Part shown: positions 39,049-51,000 of the stretch, in pieces | Position numbering within the stretch: position 1 is the first letter of the stretch | Layout: every line of letters starts with the position of its first letter | Assembly: GCA_935421135.1 (NCBI GenBank) | Contig: OW285189.1 | Location: forward strand, 3,442,572-3,506,571 | Origin: Bugulina stolonifera | Taxonomy: Eukaryota; Bryozoa; Gymnolaemata; Cheilostomatida; Bugulidae | Reading direction: 5' to 3' | Length of the DNA stretch: 64,000 nucleotides | Position numbers and translations under genes: made by a program | Notes under the pieces: generated by a model | Databases searched by the model: none | What the model saw: the letters and a program-made list of their open reading frames with translations, nothing else | What the model was told of the DNA's origin: nothing

Positions 39049-42000
39049 CTAGCTAGCTTGAGCTACTATACTTTCAGAGTGTTCGGTATTGTGGACAGTA
39101 TCGAGCCTAGAGAGATACATCCGGGGAATTCCATACTGGACTAGGTCTTTATGAGACTGTTTGAGCAGACTTGGATGTTTGTTGACTAAATACTCCCAGC
39201 AATACTCAGACAGAGATTTGATACAGATATCCACCTGAAATACACAGAATGGCATGTTACTATGTTAGCTGGAACAAGAGGCATAGTAACAGTGCTCGAT
39301 TCCTGATCAGACGAGCAGATAATTTTAAGAGAACAACATTTGGTCAGGTAGCAGATGTCACGTGCTAACATGAAAGCTATCGATATTAAACATAGCACAT
39401 AATCTGGTGATTCAGCAGTATGGTAACTGGATAGTCATTAGACAAACCTGATTGGCTAATTGTCAACACAAATGTATTAATAGGCCTATTTCAGGACATT
39501 ATTGTACAGGTGCGGCTACACGAGAGATGGTTTGCTCTGTTTAGGCCGATGGAGCCTCATTCTAGGACAAAACGATGCATGATTTATTTGCCTTAGACAA
39601 AGACCAATATGTTAGTTTTTTAGCATGCCTAATTGGTAATTGGTTAATATCAGATACAACGACTCCTATACTAAAAATATATTAAAGGTGGACTGCACTG
39701 AAAGTTTCAGAATTATTTTCACCCAACTAACTATGTTAGTATTACTTGATACCTCTGCAAACATATCTAAACTGTTTTAGTAGTAGTCAATAAATGCTAA
39801 ACTGCAAAAAAGTAGCCCCAAAATTTCTCAAATAACCATAGTGATGTCAGCATTAGGAGTTATCTCCACCTAGCTTTATGCCAATTTTCAAAACTTCTTC
39901 TTTGATCATCTCAACTCTGACACGCTATATAGAAGCAATATTGAGTTGTCACAACTGCTTTATAAGAAATACAGTGTTCATTCAATAAAACAGATGCTAG
40001 CAATTGTAGTACAACGTTCTACAGGTTCAACACACCAGTCTAATAAGTAGGCATGTTATTCATGAGATAAACAAGTAGCCTATATTGACCAATCAAATTG
40101 CAAACTGAAGTCATTTGATAATTTTTCGCAACAAATTGTGTTTTTTATTGTCTAGGAATATTAACTACTGTAGTAATTGTTCCACAAACCCATTGTTTCG
40201 TTTTGTGATATTCCTAGTACAACAAGGATTAAAACTCAATTAAAATTTTCTGTTTATAATAACATAATGAGTGGTCTGGCATTCACTCCCCGCAATAATG
40301 TAATTCACTAGTTTTAACAGAGCTGAGTACCATGATGACATCATGTATCCCAGCTGGTATTGTGCTAACTAGTTCAGCTGCTACTAATGGTGTATTCAAC
40401 TCATAACGTCAAAATTTCAGTACAGTCCACCTTTAAAATAAACATTTTTTATTGGCTGCATATAAATTAATTATTAATGACACCTATGACTAATGCTACG
40501 CTCAGCTCATATAGCCTGGCTGACAGGGAAACCAGTCTGTAGAAGCTCGCAGTCTCTCATGTAGCGGCACCTCAAATACTAAAGGCTGGAAAATCCCACT
40601 AGCCTGTGGAGTGAGAGGAGACAACTCACCTTGTGAAGAGCATCTGACCTGGTGCTGGTAGGATCATTGCTGTCACTAAATGATGGTACAACTCCACCAA
40701 ATGTATACATGGTACCCGCCTGTAACACATACATACTTGTATCAACGAAAGCAGGCCTCCTGTTATGTGTTTGTAAAGAAATGCATGTATCTGGGTAAAT
40801 AACTACTAATGTATAACAGTAGGCACACCCATGGTGGTTGATGGCTGTGTTAGAAACACCAGCTCCGAGTATACCCCATACCCACCCACATATTGTTGAA
40901 GGTTCAGAAGTAGAAGTCAGGCTATTTCCTGCACAGGTAACATGTAAACTGTGTGCACACGTTTCCAAACATTTGGTTATCACTCATTGTAGAAGACTGT
41001 TTAGTTTTACGTACAGAACTATAGAATAGTCCAGGAAGAACTCAAACCATGTTTTAGAGACTGCATTATGCAATAGTATCAGTTTAACTTTACATGTTAT
41101 AAGTGTATGTAATCAAACCCAACAAATGATCCGAGTTATGTGTTATCACTGATGACGTCATTGTGTATAACCAAGTTAGTGTATAACTATAAATCATTAC
41201 TCACCTGGCTTATGGCTGTAGCGTGAAAGTAAACTTCAGTCTCCAAGGTCATATCAAGGTTAGTCCACTGAGATGTCGGTATGTGATACTTCCATATGTC
41301 TTTAAGAGCAAGGACACTGCCTTCCCCCAGCCCACCTGATATGAAGACATCTGTGAAGAAAACAGGCAATGCAAGTCAGTTTATCATCAGGATGTCATAC
41401 AGATGGGCAACAATACATGTACATATCTACTTATCTGTATGCACTACAGGCATATCTATCTGTATGGTCTACAGTACCTGCATATACTACAGACGGTGGG
41501 AAGAGCATGTCAGAACCTATAATCACCCTAAAAACAAACAAATCTTGCGCACTGCTGACTTTTACTATACATACAGTTATAATATAAAAGTATTATTCCA
41601 TCTGCTGAACTGACTCAGGAGTAATGATGAAACACTAATCTTTGATTCATCTTGCAATTTTCATCCGATATGAAAAGTAAGTTGATTTAGATTCGAGAAC
41701 TTATAAGCTATTTGTGGTATCTCAAAGTTGTTTTGTCATATATGTGTTGTCAAACGAAGTTGGGAGAGGACAACTTCAGATTATTAAGCTTATGACTACC
41801 ACATTATTGGCTATTGGTCAATCAAATTGCATGTGTGTTTTCCACAGCTAATGGCTGTCTCTGTGTAAGAAAACAGGCTTTCAAAGTTTATTTATGCACT
41901 TCTCGGTGGCCTGTCATATTGGGCCTATATTGCCACAAATTGTAATGGTACTTCCTGTGTCACAGCATGAGTGTACCAACAGGACTTTGTGATATGCTCA

Positions 42001-45000
42001 AGATAGATTTGAAAAATATTTTATGAATAGTAACTAAAATTTTACTTTATATAAAGAAAAACATTTGTAAATAAAATGAATTGATAATTACAAGAAAACT
42101 AAAATCCGAAATCTGCTCTGACATTTTATTGGATGTTAGGCCACTGAGACGCCAAGTTAGTTGCTCAGTGGGTATCGATGCATGTGCAATGACTATATAC
42201 CAATACATGTACTACAGTGTGTATAATACATGTACTACAGTGTATATAATACATGTACTACAGTGTATATAATACATGTAATATAGTGCATATAATACAT
42301 GTAATACAGTGTATATAATATATGTACTACAGTGCATATAATACATGTACTACAGTGTATATAATACATGTACTACAGTGTATATAATACATGTACTACA
42401 GTGTATATAATACATGTAATATAGTGCATATAATACATGTAATACAGTGTATATAATATATGTAATATAGTGTATATAATACATGTACTACAGTGTATAT
42501 AATACATGTACTACAGTGTATATAATACATGTAATATAGTGCATATAATACATGTAATACAGTGTATATAATATATGTACTACAGTGCATATAATACATG
42601 TACTACAGTGTGTATAATACATGTAATACAGTGTATATAATACATGTAATACAGTGCATATAATACATGTACTACAGTGTATATAATACATGTACTACAG
42701 TGCATATAATACATGTACTACAGTGTATATAATACATGTACTACAGTGTATATAATACATGTACTACAGTGTATATAATACATGTAATATAGTGCATATA
42801 ATACATGTAATACAGTGTATATAATATATGTACTACAGTGCATATAATACATGTACTACAGTGTGTATAATACATGTAATACAGTGTATATAATACATGT
42901 AATACAGTGCATATAATACATGTACTACAGTGTATATAATACATGTACTACAGTGTAATATTATAATACATGTACTACAGTGTAATATATAATACATGTA
43001 CTACAGTGTATATAATACACATACATACTTACTTACCGTCCTTATATTGTACACAGCCATGACACTTTCTAGCCGCTGGATAACCTGAAATATTTAATCA
43101 CATGTCGATACATATATTGCAGGTAATGATATAGAGTAACAATAGAACCATATACATGTACTGTACTAGGGAGTTACTCCCTCTTGGCACGTGGATCTTC
43201 CCATTACATCACCATATACTCTGTGATCACTTCCTGTTTCGAAGTTGAACGATGTGAGCGGAGGGTGACAGCTGACCTGGTGCAGTGAATTCTGTATTGA
43301 TACAATAACACTACATAGACTAGACCGTAACTACATGTAATGTATCCACAACAACTACTAATGGTTTTAGTAACTATAGTGCATTTAGCCATCCTATCTA
43401 TTGACCGCATAATTTGAAGATTATATGAGCGACCGGAGCTGGGCTCTGAGTGAAAGAGTTTACTTTCTACGACAGGAGTGTGTGGTACTTGAACCTGTAA
43501 TCCTACAGTCTACAAACCATGCTAGATAACTTACCATAAGTTGGGTCTGCTTTAGAGTTTATCATATGCCACTTCCTAGTGAGTATGTTATATGTCCATA
43601 TCTGAAAGGATAGCATGAGATGTATATTTAAGTACGGTAGACTCGTGTGTCTACAGCTATCCACACATCTACAGAAACTTTTAGATGTCTACAGCTATTC
43701 TACAAGTCCACAGTTACCCTACAAGTCTACAGTACAACTTGGACGTCTACAGTACAACTTGGACGTCTACAGTTATACTACAAGTATGCAGTTACCCTAC
43801 AAGTCTACCACATTACCATATATATGTCTACAGTTCTACTACAGTATAGTAGAGTATGCTAGGGCATATATGCATTACATGACAATTGGGAACAGTAGGA
43901 GTAGGTGGAGATAATAATGCAAGAGATCACCCACCTTGTCTAAAGGCTCTGCTGTAGAGGCCGTACCTCCACCTAGGATATACAAGAGTTCACCATCGGT
44001 TACCATCTCATGGCGATATCTACATATACAGAGACAGGTAGTCTATATCAATACATCATACACACACATAACCTGGATTGCATAACGAATACTCTCCCCC
44101 AACACTGTTCACTCAATGATAGCTGGGTATACTGATCAGGAATAAACTAAGCGTTACAAATTAGTGGACAGCAACTTGGAGTTGTCCAGTCTAGAGAGTG
44201 CACGTGAATGTAATGTGATGCTCCACACTATTATGTTATCCCATTATTACTAGTATAATATACAGATTGTGTAATAGCATAATGCATCACCTATGGACCA
44301 TATATTTTAGGGACCCTTTATATTGTACTGAAAGTGAGTGACAATGTCTAGGTACTGACAGTGAGTCACAGTGTCTAGGTACTGACAGTGGGTGACAGTG
44401 TCTAGGTACTGAAAGTGAGTCACAGTGTCTATGTACTGACATTGAGTCACAGTGTCTATGTACTGACATTGAGTCACAGTGTTTATGTACTGACAGTGGA
44501 TCACAGTGTCTATGTACCGACAGTGAATCACAGTGTCTATGTACTGACAGTGAATCACAGTGTCTATGTAGTGAAAGTGAATCACAGTGTCTTGGTACTG
44601 GCAGTGAGTCAGTCTCTAGGTACTGACAGTGAGTCAGTCTCTAGGTACTGACAGTGAGTCAGTCTCTAGGTACTGACATGTCACAGTCTTTAGTATTCAA
44701 AGTAACGATTAGGGTCGGTTATCAGCTTGCATCTACCAAATGTAACTACTAGTACTCATGGCCACAGTCAATCCCCGATTCTCTGTGTACGTACACAGAA
44801 AAGGTCACAGAGGCACAATTAGGCTCCACAATAACGTTGCTACCCACATCGTACCTGGGGGAGGGTGCAGACTGACTGTCCAGTGATGGCTTAGATATTA
44901 ACTCCCAGGTTAAAGTTTGAATATTTAGTCTGAATATTTTGTTGTTATAGAAGAATCCGCTAGTCCCTCCGAACAGGTAGATATACCCATCTACATGCAC

Positions 45001-48000
45001 CATTGCCTGTCAACAATAGCAACAGTTGTACATACTGCCATTATAGAATGATATACATGTACATACTGTTGTATATATTACCACCCTAACTCTATCCCGC
45101 CTCCAGCTACGAACTTTCATTAGACCATTATAGAGACTGAAAAATATACACAAACTTATATAATTTCTATAATATATAAAAGCTTAACAACTAATAGATG
45201 CGTATTCAGTAATTACAAGGTTTTGATATACAAAGAAAATGTGTGTCCATGATTGTATTATGTAAAGGTATGGCTGTTACAAAACAGAGATCTCTCTCCC
45301 TCACAATATCAATATATTCATTGATATGTTGAAAACACAAAAAATACGTGGCTCCAGTTTACAGTGGCATTTATACATCACAACTTTTAGCAGATTAGTC
45401 TCTACCGCTTATACTGTCACTGTTTAATACCTGATACATATAATTTAACAATAGCTAAGACTCACATGGCCGTACACTTTGCCAGGTTTAATCCCTTTAC
45501 ATGGTAGAATAGTCCAGTGGAGAGTGGTCAAGTCACAGCAGTAGAGTTGGTTACTCTTTACCTCAGCAAAAGGGAATCCAGTACCTCCGAGGACTAGCAG
45601 CTTGTGGTTCAACAAGACACCTGTGAGTCAATGTTAGTATACAATGTGGCACTGAAGGAGACCCAGTGAGACCAGTCACGACAATGCTAAATAGTGAATT
45701 AAACAACTCAATGACTACTATAGATTGCAATACTACATCAGCTTAAAAAGAGAATTTTGCAAGAGCAAACAATGATCCACATTAAATGACTATTTTAGTG
45801 CATTATGTTATACTAATCCAAGTGAGGTAATTTTGTACAATTGCTAAATTTTCATAATCTATGAGCATGTGAACATTTTTTACTAATTATGCTGCACACT
45901 GAAAGTCAAATACAAGCAATTACTAACATGCGTATGATGCACTTTCCCTTGGCACAGAGCCAGTTGCTTCTAGACGTTGCCAACACTTTGACGCCAAGTT
46001 AAATTTCCATAATTCACGAAACATTGGGAACTCGTCCATATTCCTAGTATGTAAGGACCTGCTTGGGGTTGGGTTGTAGCCGCCATATGTGTATATATTT
46101 CCCTCATGTTCCACTATCCTGTGACCACTTCTAGCTTCAGGACCTAGAAACCAAAGAGAGTATAAAGTCTGATCCAATTGGATCTTTGTAGTTTCACTAT
46201 AATATCAAGATGAACAATTCAGTTTAGAACCGGTGCCCCGACCTTTTGTATTGATGGACTGCTCTTTAGTGGTTTGGGCATGTTGCCAGTAATTAACGGA
46301 CTTTAGTATTAGTAATATCAATTATTACTCTCCACTTTGCAGATTGGCAAAATACACTTTAGGTTAGTGTCGGTGTTGGTTTGATATTCCAAGATTCAAG
46401 ATTCCAAGATTCACTAACAATGTTGGTGATGGTTGCCAGTAAAGAATAAGACATTGTGAATACAATCAATGGTGAATCAATAGGGTATAGAGTTTATCTG
46501 GGCACTACATACAGATACAGTTACTGAATATGATTTACGACTCACCTAAATTTTTTCCAAGATTGGAACTGCTAGCTAGGTTTTCTGGAGGAGAAAGTGG
46601 ATATAACCTTTCAATTCGCTGCATGCCTAGTAGGAGCAGATCCAATCACGTGCTTCACAGATATACCAGACAGGATACTACATCAGCGGCCTTCAGTGCA
46701 ATTGTAAGAAAACTTACATGTATGTCACTGAAGTTTACCCTTACAATATAGTCAGGCATGTCACTGTCAGAGGGTTTGGCTATTTTTATATAATATGAGG
46801 TTTTTTCATGCAAAGAACTTGTCTTTTGAGCAGTCAGAGATTTATTTCACATCTATGAAAGTACCAGCTCAGTCTTGACTGGGGTTTGAACCCGGTCGGG
46901 GCCTCTACATGCTACCACTACACCAGCTCAGCAACCTTATAGAAGGAAGCTTTACCAGTAAGCAATAGACATGCTCTGAGCCAACTGAACACGAGGCACC
47001 CTTCATATTATGTCTACCTTGCTAAGTATAGGGTGTTAGGGGGTTTTGTCATTTCTTATATATGAGGTTTTTCTAATGCAAAGAAATTATCTTTTGAGCA
47101 GTGCTAGGTGATTAGATGATGTGGAGGCGCTGGGTTCAAACCCCAGTCAGGGATTGGTATTTTCATGGATGTGAAACAAGTCTCTGACTGCTCAAAAGAT
47201 AAATTCTCTGCATGAAAAAATCCATATATAAAAATAGCTTAACACCCTATATATAGCAAGGTGGCCATAGTACGAGGGGTGCCTTGTGTGCAGGTGGCTC
47301 AGAGCATGTTTATTGCTCACCGATGATGCTTCCTTTTATAAGATTGCTGAGCTGGTGTAGTGGTAGCATTTTCTGTTCACTGTGCTAGGTGATTAGGTGC
47401 AGTAGAGGCCCCCGAGTTCAAACCCCAGTCAGGGACAGGCATTTTTATGGATGTGAAACAAGTCTCCGACTACTCAAAAGATAAACTCTTTGCATGAAAA
47501 ACCTCAGATCACTGTCAGTGATCAGTTTGTTTTTCAAACTTGAAAAGTATTACAATGATGTAATACACTACTTCATCATTATGTTTTGAGGGATTATAGT
47601 CTAAGTATTATAGTAAAAAAAAGAGATAATGATGATGATACTTGGACTGGTATCAAAATAAGGAATAAAATCATAAAAATGTGTCTAGTACTATTACTGT
47701 GTATCATTAAAATATTAAAAAGTAGTACCCAATGAATTTTGTTTACTTGTTCCAATATTTCAATAACTATCCTGTTTCTTCTGATGATAATAAATAGGGG
47801 CTGATCACGCGGAGGAGTATAAGCCGGTGAGTTTTTTTTATTAATGCGGTGTACGTTGTATACTACATACTGCGTACAAGGCACTTACACTACACTTAAA
47901 CTACTTAACGTACACTGTGTGTATTTGAGCCTACACACTGTATAGCCTCAAGCACACAGTGTAAATGTTACCTGTGTTGTGTATCCTCATACCTAACCCT

Positions 48001-51000
48001 GATATACTCTGAGTGCTGATAGCAGCACTGATTACTTACTCGTCATTGATAGAATATTCTACTATTACATATTGTGCAAGTTGAATGCCTCATAACCAAC
48101 AGTGTGCTACAGTGAAAAGGTTACTTACTACAGCATATTGCTGATTTGCTTTTACTCAGGACTTCTAATGCTACATCTCGAATGGTTTGAGGGAGGAAGC
48201 TGTTATGGTATACATTAGTTGTGGTAGAAACTGATGTCAGTTCCCCTCTGGCTGCAGCTCTAGTTGTCATAGTATGCGAGCGGCTTTCAGCAATTTCAAC
48301 ATGACTAGAGGATAGTGTATTGTGGCTCTCTTCATCTTAAAGAATTTTGTGAAGTACCTAATGTTACTCGATGGTTTCATCTCCTACACTCAAGGGGTAC
48401 TAGTCCAAGAAGACTCCCGGCTGCAGTGACGCTTTCATGTCCCCTTTAAATTACTGATGAAGCGAACTGCTCTACACTAAATCCTTTCTATGCATTCAAT
48501 CGTCTGTTTACTTGAAGCAAAAATAAGCAATCCTAAATCGAAATCTACAATTGGACAAACAATTGAGACCTGTTTTCCATGTTGGGTAGGGCCTATACAG
48601 TGTACAAAATGTTTCTCCACCATATTGACTTGGTAGACCCCAATCCCCTAAGTCAAAGTCACAAGCCATTCAAGTTCCCAAGTCAAGACAAGTCACATTG
48701 ATGTGCCGGTTCAAGTAAAGCCCGGAGTAGAAGTTAGAGTAAAGTCAAGTCAGCAACTCCAAGTCAAGTCAAACCAACAGAGCTGGGTCCAAGTCATAGA
48801 TTTGATTTGACTTGCCAACTTGCTGATTTGACTTTGACTTGCGCATCAATGTGACTTGACTTGACTTGGACACATGAATGACCAGTGATTTTGACTTGAC
48901 TTCAACATCAATGTGACTTGACTTGGACACATAAATGACTTGTGACTTTGACTTGGGTTCTGCCAAGTCAATCTGGCAAATAAACATTTTGTACAGTGTT
49001 TAGCCAACATGAACATGGAAAAAAGGTCTCAATTGCCTACCTATTTATCATTTTTACTAGATCAATGCTACTAGCAGCACTCAGAGTATATCAAGGTTAG
49101 CTATGAAGATACACAACTCAGGCAATATTTAGGCTGTGTGTATGTGAGACTACACAATGCATAGTCACAAGTACACACAGTGCAAGTGTAGCATAGGTGT
49201 GGTGTAAGTAGTGAATACAATGTACAGTGCAATAAATACTGAAGTTAAATTGCAGGAATGGCCAGAGGACACTCTGTGCTGTACCATGTGCTGTTTATAT
49301 GCTATGTAACACTGTATTACCATTACAATATACAGTATATAATACTATATGACCAGTCTCGACTGTAGTGCCAATAATACTACTTACATGTATATAGACT
49401 AGTTTTTTACCATGATTGGATAACATATATTTCCATGCCCTGCTATACCTTAGCATAGGTTTTTCATGGATTAGAATGCCTACTAAAAGAAAAAAGTGAT
49501 ATTTTAGAAAATTTTTGAAGTTGTCTTCCATTTGACTTGCATTTTGACTTGACTTTGACTTGACACTTGCATGACAGCTGACTTGACTTGAAGCAGCACT
49601 GACTTGACTTCGACTTGACTTCAAAATTTTAGAAATTACTTGACTTGAGGCAGCACTGACTTGACTTGGACTTGACTTGCCTCTAAAACTTTAGAACAGG
49701 CTTGCCAAGTTCGGCTGATGAAAATCAAGGAGATTCAGTATTTGGGTGGAGGGTAGGCCTGCATGGTGTTTCGGTTTCAAACGATGTAAACGGTGTGTGA
49801 ACCCTCGGCAAATTTTTTATGCACCGAATCGTACCGGCACCGTGCCCAAACGATATATCGATGGTTCGATGTAGTTCGATGTTATCGAACCGGATCGCTA
49901 TGCCAGTAGTCATTCAATATTCATGCGGTCTAATATCACGTGTTTTTGTTTACCTCACTTCAAACTAGGTTGCATACCTTCGCTTATCCGTTTCCACATT
50001 AACTGCCATCGTGGCTGTGATTAATTATCAATGTTGTGGAGGTAATAATTATTATTAAATTATAATAAATTGATTAATAACTACGTAACTTAGCAGATTC
50101 TGCGTATATTATATTCTATCGCTTGCATATGATTGCTTTGTTCATGAATAGTGTGCTGAAATAGAATAGTAGTATACGATCGAATATAATGGATTATTAT
50201 TATTATAATATAATTAAATTTAAACATACAATTGTATCAATTATTAAATTATAATTAATCTACTACTAATGTTTAAATTTGATTACAATCGCTTGTAACT
50301 AAGAATAGCTACAATGCTTATAATAGTTAATCATTATTAATTATGGTTTTTTAATTTAAAATCGTTGTGTAGTTATGCTTTTGGTAAGCACCAGCTCTTT
50401 ATTTATTTAAAATAAGCTAATACTAATGTTCAATCAATATTTTGTAGGTAGAATTCATCGGACTTAGCCATCGTAATATCCAATCTGAAGAAAATCTGCT
50501 AGATTCAATCGGTGGACACACTGAATTACACCAAATCAGCAATCCATCAAGAAAGCTTGCAAGAAAGATTTCCTACATTATCATTACATCATATGCAACT
50601 ATGCTAGCGTTTCTTCTTTCTTTTGTGATATGAAGTTAGCCCATGTAATTTTAAATTTGTTATCTTTTTGTGTCAATGGTACGAGTGTGGTGGAAACAAT
50701 GTTTGCTGTTTTTCTTCTGTAATTTGGTCACAATCAGTAATAAATCTAATAAATTATATGTAGTCGGTTGGGTGTGTGTCCAGCCTCATGTTTTTATATT
50801 TAATATATTTATTAAAATTATATAAAATAGGTGAAGTAAGACCCAATGCAACTTAAGACTTACTAGACTACATGGGCAAATACAAAATCTTGGAGTAGAA
50901 GTAAGCACTGATTACTTTCATTAACCCAATAGCCACTTAAATAAAAATAATATACATGTACTATGTTTTAATGAAGCCCTGTCTGCCTGCCATATCTGAA

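Noticed and set aside
42396..42944. Repeated 67-codon Cys/Tyr-rich open frames
   Set aside because: They come from the 23-bp minisatellite; the apparent cysteine-rich protein is a repeat artefact.
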